Assembly: GCA_036023115.1 (NCBI GenBank)
Contig: JAYKKT010000080.1
Location: forward strand, 8,879,501 to 8,943,500
Direction: 5' to 3'
Length of the DNA stretch: 64,000 nt
DNA from: Brasenia schreberi
Taxonomy: Eukaryota; Streptophyta; Magnoliopsida; Nymphaeales; Cabombaceae
Below are positions 52,764 through 63,897 of the stretch, piece by piece; position 1 is the stretch's first letter; every line of letters begins with the position of its first letter. The notes beneath the pieces were generated by a model. It was not told the DNA's origin. It saw only the letters and a list, made by a program, of their open reading frames with translations, and did not search any database. The translations under genes were made by a program, and so were the position numbers.

Positions 52764-52990
52764 CTAAGAAGTTGGTGGCCCTTTGGGTTGAAGAGCAACT
52801 GCCATTAAGCACAGGGTACTAGCCACCTCAATGAAGCTTGGTCTCTCCAATGATCTGATGACCAGCATTTCTCCATAAAAGATCTCCACTCAGGGTCGCA
52901 GTTATCAGGGACAAGGGGCCGCAATGAATTACTAACAATTCCACCTATCATGGCTCCATAGTGCAAGTTGGCATAAGGCTCTTCCCCATT
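52764..52990 (-). pseudogene. Captured C-terminal piece of a Raf-like MAPKKK
   Basis: The - strand encodes [18 protein letters not shown], then [20 protein letters not shown]. After a 1-2 base shift near 52845 it encodes [19 protein letters not shown] and a stop at 52764. This is subdomains IX-XI and the tail of plant PB1/Raf-like kinases, whose consensus there is GEEPYA.MHYG, LRP.IP..CDPEW and RPSF.EI. The residues before GEEPYAN are not kinase-like, so a junction lies at about 52990. The catalytic loop and activation segment are absent. No kinase activity is possible. Confidence 0.85.
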
Positions 52991-53431
52991 GGAGGCTAAA
53001 ACTGCAGCACATGGTGTTTCACCCGGTGAAGATGGCATGATAGGGCTGGTAGTAGTATTCCCTCTCTCAAATTGCTCTTCCTGTACCTTCCTATCCCACA
53101 TATCCTTAGCAGTAACACAACTTTTCTCTAACAATCCAAAGCAAGGCAATGCAGTCATGTCAACATTTTGTATTTGACATGCAGCAATAGCGAAAGTAAC
53201 AGGAGCATTATCCTCATCAAGTTGAGCTACAAAGTTTCTTTATCTTGTAGGAAATCTCTCGCCTCAACAATTCGAATCCATCCACGCATCCAAGAATGCA
53301 TCTTCAAGCATTTGAACATAGATTCACACAGATTGCTGAACACAGACTGCATCTGACCAAATAATACATCGCCGAGAATCTGGTTCTCGCTGCACCATAA
53401 CCAATATTTATACCGATAGGCTCTAATACCA

Positions 53432-53711
53432 TGTTGGAATTCGGGAGTAGCGTAGCGGAAACACAAATGAAAAAAATAATGAACATAGAAGAGGAAAATA
53501 TGGGAGATTTGGAGGAGGCAGGCCCTCCAATGAAGGCTTTCCCCCCTCTCTTTCTCTCTCTCTATTAATCAGACTCCTAACCCTAACACAAACTTCCAGC
53601 CCTTATATAATGGGTTGTAAACAAAAAATTACCAAAATACCCTTAGTACTCCGGGCAATTGCAATAATACCCAACTATTAGAAATTATAGAAATAACACT
53701 TAAAACACAAC

Positions 53712-53761
<50 letters not shown>

Positions 53762-53767
53762 TCAACA
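53432..53767 (-). repeat. 5' LTR of element F
   Basis: 336 bp; about 37 bp longer than its partner, mainly because an AT run near its outer end has grown to some 45 bp (53714-53759). The remainder is closely similar to the other LTR. Confidence 0.9.
53716..53758. repeat. (TA)n microsatellite inside the LTR of element F
   Basis: An almost pure run of TA. The partner LTR has only about 12 bp (49827-49838). Confidence 0.95.
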
Positions 53768-53856
53768 GTATTATCATCTGTCTTAACCTATCATCATGAT
53801 TCTTTTAATCTATCTTAGGATATGCCTTTTCACTTGGAAAAGAAAATGATGATTTT

Positions 53857-54000
<144 letters not shown>

Positions 54001-54532
54001 CATGATATAGTCATTCAAGAGTATATAGTTTTTTATGAACGATGAAAACAGTACCAACAAAGCATTGTTTTTGTCACTTGGTGAGCTTCATCAAAAAGAC
54101 GATTTGCTAACTGAGATCTAAGGAGTATATACTCCTAAGGAACCTTATCATTCCTTTATTATATATATATACATGTACATCAACATTATGTTTATGATTG
54201 TAGATGCTAGGTTTAATTATTTAATTAGTGAATTCTTAATATTGTTTGGACTATGCGATGGAAAGAGATAGCAATAACTGCCAAAACGTGACAATGACAA
54301 TATACGGCCTTAAATATCATTGATGTTGGGGCATTACTAGTGATGACGGAACATGTCAACAACCGAAGATCCAATCCGATCCTTTAGTTTTGATCCTTCA
54401 AGCTTGAGATGTACGGTAGGGCTGGTGAGCGAGTCGAGCACAAAAATCCTTTTGTTGTTCGGCTCGTTTTATATGATCCAAGCAACCGCTAGCCCAACAA
54501 GCTTTCAAACATGTTTACCAATAACTCACCAT

Positions 54533-54673
54533 CCGCACACAGAGTGCTATCTCAACTGGTAGGGCGTATTGATGCCTGTGTTGTTGGTGCAGAGTTTGAC
54601 TCCCAAGAGGGTGCATGAACTGTGTGTGTGCATGTGTTTTAGGCCGCAGCCTCCTCTTGTATATAAAAGAAAC
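54533..54673 (+). mobile_element. tRNA-derived SINE
   Basis: Box A-like TATCTCAACTGGTAGG (54548-54563) and box B-like AGAGTTTGACTCCC (54591-54604) are spaced as in a tRNA. The body ends in TGTATATAAAAG. The direct repeat ACTCACCAT flanks it (54524-54532 and 54674-54682). It is transcribed by RNA polymerase III in its family and mobilised by a LINE. Confidence 0.7.
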
Positions 54674-54682
54674 ACTCACCAT

Positions 54683-56789
54683 TCTTTTATCAGCAAATGA
54701 AAGGTGTTAACAACATTTTGTTAAATATCAGACATAAAATGGTTGTTTAACTATTTACTTAAAGTCATTCTTTGTGAAAAGTTAATTAGATAAAAAAATT
54801 TCTAATGGCACTTAACGAGCTTTCATGAGCCAAATTGAGCTGAGCATACTAGTTCTTGTTCATCTCTTGTGGTTTTATTAACCAAATAAGAACTGAACTA
54901 GCCTAGGAGAAGATGAACTATGAGCGACTCAGTTCGTTTACTGGCTCCAATGTGGGGTCCTATCCAATAAGACAAAAGAAAATTAAGCACAGAAATAGAT
55001 CCACACCCAGATCCAATTCTATAATGCTATTGTGGATCGGGAGCTATTCGTAATACTACCATGCAAAAGCCACAACGCCTGGGCATGGAAACATGATGCT
55101 TCAAGCTTTTGTGATCATAATTGATACTCAGGTCATGCCTTGTTTGGGTATGAAATATGTTTGGATCCACATTGCCATACTAGATTTGGACCTCTCCGGG
55201 CATTAGTGACTAATCCATTTAAATCCATCATATCTCAGAATTCCATGACCAACACCTTGACATGGCTACATACATCTGGCCAGGTGTATCAATATCGTCT
55301 ATGTACGAACCGGCACAAAGCCGCTAGGTCAGGGTTCCATTACTTGAGAAATAAATCCATCAGCTCTCAGCGAAGGGTGTACTAATTTTTGGTGTTATCA
55401 ACACGAGTCTGGACCTTGTTCAATCAAGATCCACAATTTTCACTGCAAAAACATAAGAAAGGTATCAATTTTCCCAGTAGAACTTTCATTAGGTTCAGGT
55501 ATGATTTTCTGATCGCAGACCTAATAACGTTCGACCAAAGTGGAACCAAGATCCAAACTTTTCCTGAGAATCGTGTCAATTATTTGGAGTTTAAAGGTCA
55601 GTCATGGAAACATATTCCTGAAATTTTACAAACTAGGTGTCTACTAAAGGCAAACCCTAATTACTTGGTGCACACCTCATTTCTTTTTACCCCTCCTCAT
55701 CCGATCAATTCATTCCTTCTCTCCTTCCCCTCTCACCTCACCAACACTCTCTCTCGTTTCACCGATGCTCTCTCTTGTCCCTTCTTATCTCACCATCACA
55801 CCAAACGCACAAAAGAGATACATACCACGTGTATCTCTCCTACAAGAGAGATGCATGCTGCTTGCATCTCTCCCAATGTAAGACAGAAAGAGAGAGAGTG
55901 TGCTTGTAAATAAGAGGAGTATAATGGGAACATGGGTGTACCTAACCAATCATTTACAACTATATAGTGTCTTCAAGCGAATGCATGTGGTGTTTAATGC
56001 ACTATTGTGAAGTATATCATGGGACAAATTTTGAGAGTACTAGTAACACATGAAGAATAAACAGCACCACCTTACCATTATCTCAGAGTAATGCACATGT
56101 CGTACGCACACGCCACTCACATGCACCATAATTATACTATATAACTGTGGATGGTTCTAGAGATAAGCAATTCTAGACTAGTTTACTAGTTGGTTAATTA
56201 GGCTATAGCCTCCTTGATTGTCACTACAAACATGGAGAGAGTTCTAATGTAGGAACTTTCTAAGAGGATCATGAGGATTGACCTAAAGACTTTTTAAGGA
56301 AGCCATCCTTGCCTAAGGGCATGAAATGTTGGTTGGCTGAATGGGCTAGGCTGGGTCATATGCTAGTAAGGTTGCAAGGCTATACCTAGAGGTTAGAGAC
56401 TTGAGTCTTATAACAGAGTTCGTGTGATATTAAGCAAACCTCCTTTCCTTCTCCCTTTTGGTTGTTCCGCACTTTCTTTCACTGTGAGTATGTGAGAGTG
56501 AGGAGTACCAAGAGACATAGAACCTAGTACTGTAGGAGTGCTTTATCTCATGAGTAAGAGCAAGCATCAATACTAGGAAAGAGTTCATACACACTAGATC
56601 TTACTGAATGTGAGTGTGTGGTTGAATAAGACGAGTCCTATTGCCATCATCATGCTAAAACCCCCTTGTTTCAAGGTGTAGAAAAAGGATATTGACAAAT
56701 TGGTATTAGAGTAGTTTAAAGTTGATACAAAGGAGAAATTGCAGCAAGAAAGCTTATTGAGCAAGTAAAGCACCCAATGCATTCCTATG
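54683..56789. other. Intergenic, no gene recognised
   Basis: The longest frame (55389-55913, +) has no known motif; its 3' half is a CT-rich, low-complexity peptide. A GAGAGAG run lies at 55890-55900. Confidence 0.4.
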
Positions 56790-57960
56790 AATGGAAATAT
56801 AAAGCAATAAAGGTTTTCCTAGCTTTGAAGGTTTTAAAATTGGAGGATTTACCAAATATGTTTTTAATCTTTCAAAAGCTTTTTGACAATCAGAATTCCA
56901 ATCAAATTTAACCCATTTTCTTAAAAACCTATTGAAAGGTTCACATCTTGTTGCTAAGTTGGAGATGAATCTCCTAATCGCTTAGAGTCGACCTTGGAAG
57001 CTTCGGATTTGGGTCAAGTTGGAGAGTGGAGGCATGTCTATGATGTCTCAATACTTGAAGGAGTCGACCTCTATGCTCCTTTGGCTAACCATGAACCCTA
57101 CGAGTTTTCTCGATTCTACTCCAAAAATACATTTTTGAGGGTTTAGTTTCACTTTATAAAGCCTAAGTCTTTCAAAAACCTTTTGCAAAGATTCTATGTG
57201 TGTGCATCGGGTTTTTAATTTTACCAAAAGGTCATCCACATATACTTCCAAGAGCTCATGGATCTGATCATGAAAACTAGTAGTCGTGGCTCTTTGGTAT
57301 GTGACACTGATATTTTTCAAACCAAAAGGCACAACAGTGTAACAATATGTTTCTCAAGTTGTAGTAAAAGTAGTTTTAGCCTGATCTTTTTATGCTAGCT
57401 TGATTTGGTTATAACTCGAATAGTTATCCATGAAAGAAAATATTTCATAATTTGCAGTGCTATCCACTATCAAAATTATCTTTTGGAGTGTCTTTGTTTA
57501 AGTTTCTAAAATCGATGCAAATACGAATTTTCTCATCGAATTTTCGAATTACAATAATATTTGAAAGTCATTTAGAATCAGCAATAAGTTTTATAAATCT
57601 GGCTTTTAAAAGATCTTCCAAATCCTCTTTTACTTGGGAGTGAATATCGGGATGAATTTTTCCAAACTTTTATTTCATAGGTTTTGCATTTGGTTCTAGA
57701 GGTAAATGATGTTCTACAATCCTAGGGTATAAACTAGATATGTCTTCATAGGTCTATACAAACATATCTATGTATGATTTCAAAAATGCAATGAATGATG
57801 CCTTTTCATACTCATACAAACAAAGACCTATTTCGACACAGTTTGGGTTAGACTCGATCCCTAAATTGACCTTTAGGATATTCTCTCCTACGGAATTTGA
57901 AGGTTTTTCTATGTCAAGGATTCTATAAAATTTGAGAAGCTCAGAGGCTTGATCATCCTA
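56790..57960 (-). mobile_element. Ty3/gypsy pol fragment
   Basis: On the - strand the reverse transcriptase parts run from about 57700 (VKEDLEDLLKARFIK, KIRICIDFRNLNKDTPKDNF) through 57332-57048 (MPFGLKNISVTYQRA and the catalytic YVDDLLV). They end with the thumb/RNase H lead near 57030-56810 (GRL.AIRRFISNLATRCEPF and WNSDCQKAFERLK). Stops are frequent. Protease, integrase and LTRs were not found on either side, so it is a truncated and degraded piece. Confidence 0.85.
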
Positions 57961-59195
57961 TGACTATGCATTTTCTTGTTAAGTCCCATTTGGCTAAGAT
58001 CCCTTCTGCAGCAAGAGAGGAAGAGAAAGAGAGAGAGAAAGGAGGAAGAAGAAGAGGTGCTGCCCCAAAGCCACCGCCACCAGCTACTAGACGATCTTCC
58101 ACGGTAAAGGTCCTTTCTTCCCTTCTCTTTTCACATGCTTTCTTCTCCTCTTTCATTCAATTCAATGGGTTGTAATTAAGGAACTTATGACTCTATCTCT
58201 GATGTAATAATTAAGGAGTTATGCTATCCAATTTCCTTTACATTTATGGATGCATGCCATGTATTTGATTTTCTATTCCTCCTAACTCAATATACATTGT
58301 AAAATCTTATATCTCTTAATCTCCTTTATGCTTATGCTATAATCATAATTTACTTCATTTGTTTCAGTTATTTACATTTTAATTGATGTAGATTATTTTT
58401 TAATTCGGACGAAATACAATCACGTATCTTATAAAAAACTAAAAATTTGTTTTTTGCACTTTGTATATGTCTAATAAATAATTTTTATTTCCTTACTCCC
58501 TATCTGAATTGTCTAAAATTTTGCATATCCAATCTACACATACATACCCACTGTCAACAAAATTTTCAAGAATTTTAATATCGTATAACATCATAAATAA
58601 AATCAAAGAAAACCGAATAAAATCAGAACAGAGTTCATAAAACTTATACTTCTTGCAATAGAGGTTGGGTCACAATCCAACTTTATCTGCAATGAACTAT
58701 TTTGATTAAAAATGGTTCATTTAAAAGTTAAAATCCATATCTTTCTAATAAGACCAATTTTATAGAAATCATATATTTGGGTACCAAGATACAATCACTT
58801 TTCTAAGCCTTTGTGTCTCTATCACAGATCTATCCTGAATATCTAAGGTGTGTTCTCATATTTAATTACACATATATATAGCACTTAAAATCAAAATAAA
58901 AATAGTATCTGAATATTCACATCAAACTCTACTTGTAAAATTTTGAATTTTTTTTTAGATTCATAAATTGTCCAAAAATATCAAGTAATAAGTTTATGAA
59001 AATAGAACATGTTTCTGTTTTTCAAGATTTGAAAGGTTTTGAATTGAGAAGTAAGTTCATGATTTAGTCAAATTGAAATTTGCTTTTGAAAATTCATCAA
59101 ATTTAAAACAATTTTCGAACCGTCTAGGCTGACTCTTGAGTATCGGTTCTATAAGGCCTATGTCGAAAAGAATTCACATACCCACAATCTCTATG
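57961..59195. other. Intergenic, no gene recognised
   Basis: A GA-rich start (58014-58060) is followed by AT-rich DNA with no domain on either strand. Confidence 0.4.
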
Positions 59196-59471
59196 AAAGT
59201 CATAAATCATCTTTGCTAGTTTAAGTAGACTAGCTGGCACGCTCGTGCATTCGTAGCTTATGAATTTAATTTTAAGTCTATTCTTAGACTTTGGAATAAA
59301 AATTCACATGTACAGATTTGACATGCTCGGTGGGACTCAAACCCAAAATTGCCTGATTAGAAGTCAAAAACCATCTTTATCAGTTTGAGCAAACTAACTG
59401 GCACACTCGTCCATTCGTAGCTTGTGAATTTAATTTCAAGTCTCTACATAAACTTCGGAATAAAAATTCGA
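59196..59471 (-). mobile_element. Tandem pair of tRNA-related SINE-like units
   Basis: Two copies about 164 bp apart share ATCATCTTTG/ACCATCTTTA, GCTGGCACGCTCGTGCATTC-type and GAATTTAATTTTAAGTCT-type blocks. On the - strand the 59471-59320 copy has box A-like TTGCTCAAACTGATAAAG and box B-like GGGTTTGAGTCCC (about 59345-59333). The other copy has weaker boxes. This is consistent with a SINE dimer or a later tandem duplication. Confidence 0.55.
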
Positions 59472-60617
59472 TCGATCGTCGGTGGAGATCAAAGTCTTGG
59501 TGCATAGAGTTCAATCGGTTGAAAATTCTGTTAAGTTTGCAAAATTGTGACAGGCTAGATTTTCAACTAATGTCAACAACCTTTTTAAGAGGTAATTATC
59601 ATTCTTTTGATCCAAAAATTTTACTAAAGCAAGCTGGATATGTATAGATTTGATCGGATCAGAAATCATGATAATCGACTCATCATTTGATGAGTCTTTG
59701 ATTAATCACACAGAGGCCGATGAAAGTATGTATAACCCGACTGAAATTTTGCAGAAAAATTCAGTAAGGTATGTTGCTGATTTGAGTTTGCTGTGAAGAA
59801 GCCTAAATCTGAGTGAAACAAAGTGTGATCTTCTTTGATATAGTATCAATCTATCCTTTCCAAGGTAGATATGAACAACATCCATCACGATCAAGAGTAG
59901 ATTATGAAAATTGAGTGAGATTGTTAGTGAAAACGATTCTCAAGAGACGATCGATTCAATTATTGCGATCATCAATGATCTGTAGAAAAACTGCAGTTAC
60001 GAGAGTGTAATTTAGTGGTTGAAGCATTGATCTAGAGGAGAATAATCAAGGTGAGAGGAGATCAGGACAGATCTATCAATTCGAGAGTGAGTTTCACTCG
60101 TATGATCTCTCCAACCGTCAAATCCAAATATTAGACAACCTTCTCGGTTCTTGCTTTGGCAAGACTTCAAGTGAAGTGTGGCTGATGATAGTCTTTATAT
60201 ACATAGGGATCCCAAAAAATGATCGCTGCTATTTTCTCCGGCCATATTGAGGTCCAAGTAACTTGCGTTAGGTTCTTTCAGATTTACCATTTAACCTGAT
60301 TTTTATTGTTCACAAGAAAGAGCAGCAAGATTTACTGAGGTATTTCTTTTCTCAAGCCAGTGCACTACCCCCGCTCACACACACAAAACACTTTCTTTTG
60401 GAATCTTGTCTAGTCTCACTGTAACTAGAGGCTGTAACAGGTTGTAGCCGATATTGCTTCAACAATGAATCTGCCAGTCTTGTGACAAAATTACTTTAGT
60501 TTGAGTTTCTATGAAGTATTAGTTAGGAGACAATATACATGAGGAAGTGTGATAGAGCCACATGAATTTTTTTATGGGAAAAATGATGCAGGATATTGCT
60601 ATTTTGTTGGCATGCAG
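59472..60617. other. No gene recognised; upstream of the ZIP exon
   Basis: A search by eye for the preceding ZIP exons (H..FEG, HS..IG) found none here on the + strand. Confidence 0.4.
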
Positions 60618-60923
60618 GCAGAATTCAAGACATTATCTGCTTCAATCATGGCTTGCTTTTTTGCGATTACGACTCCGACGGGCATTGGCATCGGCATTGG
60701 TTTATCTTCATTTTACAACCCCAACAGTCCTAGGACACTGGTTGTTGAAGGTATCTTGGACTCGATTTCAGCAGGAATCCTGATCTACATGGCACTGGTG
60801 GACCTGATAGCTGCTGATTTTTTGAGCAAGAGAATGAGATGCAACACCCGGTTACTAGTCTTGTCTTACTTTGCACTCTTTTTTGGTGCAAGCCTCATGT
60901 TCCTGCTTGCTCTATGGGCATGA
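60618..60923 (+). pseudogene. Orphan last exon of a ZIP metal (Zn/Fe) transporter
   Basis: After an acceptor, TGGCATGCAG (60617), the frame reads [60 protein letters not shown] and [15 protein letters not shown], ending in LALWA and a TGA at 60921. This is the C-terminal quarter of plant ZIP transporters, holding the last transmembrane helices. Family members carry the metal-binding helices (HS..IG and H..FEG) in preceding exons, and these are not found upstream within the window. The exon itself has no stop and looks well conserved. It may be a recent gene fragment, or its other exons may lie farther away behind a very large intron beyond what I could detect. Confidence 0.8.
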
Positions 60924-62073
60924 CCAATTTTTTTTTGCTTTTCTTTTAATTTTTTTAACTCGAATTACTATAGTAGACTGTTTTTTCGCTCATGTTTCGA
61001 GATTACATACTTCATACAGGAAGCAAGTTGTAACTACTAGCTCAGCTGGTCAAGGAAATAGAGCTGTATTATTTTTATTCGGCATTTGTATTCATGTTTT
61101 GCATGATGCCATGTGATATTCGTTTTTGTTTGATTGAGAGAGAGGGTCATCAAAACAAGCATGTAAAGGATCATCAAAACAACCATTAGTTGGATTGACT
61201 TGCTTTGGTTTTAGTCTCTGCCTAAGAGAGAGATTTCCAGTCATAGAAGGAAATAATACGCAGAAACATACCCCACAGAGTTCAGCGCAAGATTACGTGA
61301 TTCGAAGAGAGCAATTTCTTACCTTAAAATCCCGATAAACGATGTTGTTTCATGTATAGATTGAAAAAGCTAGATCGATATCGTATTTGCGTCGAGTATA
61401 CTCACCTAACTATAGTAAAAAAGGAATCGACAATAATTACATTTTTACCTTATTTGAATTGAAAACTTCAGGCTCCACGTCAAACTCCAACATGCAGTAG
61501 TCAGTCACTACAGAAGGTGGTATTGTTCGGATTCTTCTTTCATGCTCTTTATGCAGTTCGTGAAATTGCTGGGAATCAAGGTGAGTGGATCATCGATCAA
61601 TAACAATGAGTTGTAAGGTTCAACTGACAAAAGATCATTTGAAGAGGCACACTGGCCACTCATTAATAGTTTAACCTGTTAGGCCTTCGTCATTTCGAGT
61701 ACAAATTATGAAATTTGGAACCGAAGCTTGGAAGAAAGGCTCATATCAGTCTCAATATTATGCTGAAGACATAAATTTGTAACATTTGAGCCCATAATGA
61801 CTAAACTTATTTGGTAAACTTAAGTATCCAAGTATTCCTTAATTAGGCAAGCTGAATTCAAATAGTAGTTCCAGGAAAAGTTTGTGCAATTTACAGCAAA
61901 AATAGGCAGAGAGACAGATATTAGCCTAGATATTATACTTAGAAGCTTTTGGCTCCAATTCGCAGCAAACAGAGGCTTCAGAATAGAAAATGAGAAATTC
62001 ATACAGCGATTTTGGTGAATTAAGTCCCAAAAGAAAGGACACGAAAAAGTTATATACAGAGTATGTGCCAAAA
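60924..62073. other. Intergenic between the ZIP exon and J20
   Basis: T-rich sequence after the ZIP stop may be its old 3' UTR. A tRNA box A-like TAGCTCAGCTGG at 61039 has no box B. No coding exon was recognised. Confidence 0.45.
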
Positions 62074-63195
62074 TTACTCTGCTGATGCTTCCTTTCGTCG
62101 CCTACGCATCCTTGCTCCCCAAGACAAATTTCTTTTGCAGCGCTTCTCCACGCTCTTCCTCTTCAATTCTGCAATTTGAGATTGCCATTGACGACGCCAC
62201 CGATTTCTGTCTCCCAGATCCTGGTCAAAAGAACCAAAGAGAATTTCAATCATGCATATGAAGACAACCACAGAACAGAAAACAAAAAATGGATCAGTCC
62301 GGCTCAAGAGAAAACTTAAGAAGCAAAAACATCAAGTTTTGCATATGGTGATAATTCAACCCAAAACGGAAGAAAATGTATCCGAAAGATCTGACAAATT
62401 TAAGAATCTTATAATCCTGCCTTCTTTTTGGGAGTTATACTCTAATGGCAGAAGATCGAGCTCAATGGCAATTAAGAATCCATTTAGCCGACCCACTTAG
62501 CCTGGGAAAAGGCTTGGTTTGGTAATCTTTTCCTAGCAACGAAATCCAGTCGGACATATACATAATGAGTATCAATCGGCAAAACATGGAACCACCACAC
62601 TGAAAACAATTGACGCCCCAAATGGTAGCAAGATTTCAGAGGGAAATTCAAATCCATTTTTTATTTTTGAAGTGAAAGAGAAGCATTCATGAGTAAACTG
62701 TGAAGATCTAACCAGGGAGAAAATCCAAATGCCGACCTGTTCTTGCATTTTTCTTGCAGAGAAGGCGAGGTGGAGGCCGCCGGCGAGTTGATGATCGTAC
62801 AAGGCCCTCTTCGTGGGGTCAGAGAGAGTCTCGTAGGCTTCCTGAACGCGAATGAAGACCCCGGCGTTCTCCTCGGCGAGCGCCGGCGGGGAGACGTCCG
62901 GGTGGTACTTCCGAGCCATCTGCTTGTACGCGTTCTTTATCTCCCCTACGCTCCCTCCCTCCGGGATGCCCAACACCTCGTACAAGCTCCTCGACCGCTC
63001 GCACCATACCGAGGGCGAAGATACCGCCCGTACCGCCGGCCATGGACGGCGTGATTGTCTCCCCCACTGCGCGACCCTCATTACGTCGCCCATCTTCTCC
63101 CACTCTAGTGGCACTCGCAGCCTCAGTTCTCTTCCGTAGAGAGAGCTGTAGCAGCTCCCTTGGATACCTATTCGCTGCACCAATCCCACACTCAT
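62074..63195 (-). CDS. J20: Chloroplast DnaJ (J20-type) co-chaperone, two exons
   Basis: Exon 1 is 63195-62737 and exon 2 is 62220-62074, joined in phase 0 (CAG|GTCGGC donor, TTTTGACCAG acceptor), giving 201 residues. Residues 1 to about 67 are basic and poor in acids (RQSRRPWPAVRAVSSPSVW), as in a plastid transit peptide. The J-domain spans about 70-134, with YEVLGIPEGGSVGEIKNAYK, the catalytic-loop HPD at 98-100 and FIRVQEAYETLSDP. The C-terminal RNRWRRQWQSQIAELKRKS and SWGARMRRRR match the DnaJ20 type (about 197 residues in Arabidopsis), which delivers misfolded plastid proteins to Hsp70. An alternative start is Met35. The exon is GC-rich, unlike its surroundings. The gene name is by similarity only. 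Confidence 0.9.
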
Positions 63196-63544
63196 CTCTC
63201 TCTCTCTCTATGTGGGTCTTTCAAGATTTGACTGGTAAAAGAACGATGAGTGAAACTACAATTCCTCAGTTGGAGGAAGCTGTGACTGGCGAATATACTC
63301 TTACCTTTTTCTTTGTGTCTCTCTCAAACAACTTTTGAGGCTATTTTATATGGTTGCTTTTTCGTTAAAACAACGTGAGATCGAGAGTAAGCCGCAGATG
63401 TTTGCCCACAGAGTGAGTGCTGAACATATATCCGTTTGCTGTAGACTTGCAGTGCCTGGTTGTCAAAGTCTGTGTACAGAGACCGAGAGTTTCTGTAAAT
63501 TTAGCCAATTAGCCCGGGATCGATCATTGATTCTGCAAGGTTCA

Positions 63545-63688
63545 ATGGCGACCCAGTCTGTGGGCGAAGCCGTAGGTGTCTCTGCAGTGGTTTTGGCTCT
63601 ATGGCTCTTTACTTCAGTTTCCCTTTTGTTGAGATTTCAGGGAAATCTTTCCCTCAGGTCACCAAATTCATCCCATTTAGATTCCTAA
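63545..63688 (+). CDS. Possible first exon or small membrane peptide (unidentified)
   Basis: An ATG at 63545 starts MATQSVGEAVGVSAVVLALW followed by LFTSVSLLLRF, one possible membrane helix, then stops at 63688. The lead sequence and GC content suit a gene start, head to head with J20 350 bp away. No homologue is recognised and no clear donor follows. It may be chance. Confidence 0.22.
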   Translation: MATQSVGEAVGVSAVVLALWLFTSVSLLLRFQGNLSLRSPNSSHLDS

Positions 63689-63751
63689 CTTGGTACGCAC
63701 GTCCATGGTTGTAAGTTTCCTTCTGTCTCATAATTGCGATTCTTCTACAAG

Positions 63752-63897
63752 CATCAACAGCAATAGCTCACCTGGTTACGATCTAGGACTCACAAATTGA
63801 AGGTCACAATTTCAATACCCAGGGCATGCATCTTGCTTCGTATCAGGAGAGAAAAAAAATGCTTCTAGTGTTCATAGTTATTTTCGGTTGGTTGGAA
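63752..63897 (+). mobile_element. tRNA-derived SINE with 21-bp target duplication
   Basis: Box A-like ATAGCTCACCTGGTTA (63763-63778) and box B-like AATTTCAATACCC (63808-63820). The insert is flanked by a 21-bp direct repeat (63731-63751 and 63898-63918) that differs at one base, which is the mark of LINE-mediated insertion. Confidence 0.7.

Larger units (their letters stand above)
49547..53767 (-). mobile_element. LTR retrotransposon F carrying host gene fragments
   Basis: LTRs lie at 49547-49845 and 53432-53767. A perfect 5-bp duplication, GTATT, is at 49542-49546 and 53768-53772. On the - strand TGGTATTAGAGCC (53431-53419) is the primer binding site and CACTTGAGGGGGGG (49859-49846) the polypurine tract. 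Instead of gag-pol, the 3.6 kb interior holds coding pieces of host genes on the same strand as the element: a Raf-like kinase C-terminus, a guanylate-kinase piece, and acidic and Lys-rich segments. It is therefore a non-autonomous, gene-carrying element. Confidence 0.9.

Noticed and set aside
55389..55913. 174-codon + strand frame
   Set aside because: No motif; its second half is a CT-rich low-complexity peptide, so coding is not supported.
61030..61075. tRNA-like TAGCTCAGCTGG
   Set aside because: Box A only; no box B at tRNA distance and no cloverleaf, so neither a tRNA gene nor a supported SINE.
63042..63338. Frames on the + strand across J20 exon 1
   Set aside because: They are shadows of the GC-rich DnaJ exon, which has the HPD motif on the - strand.
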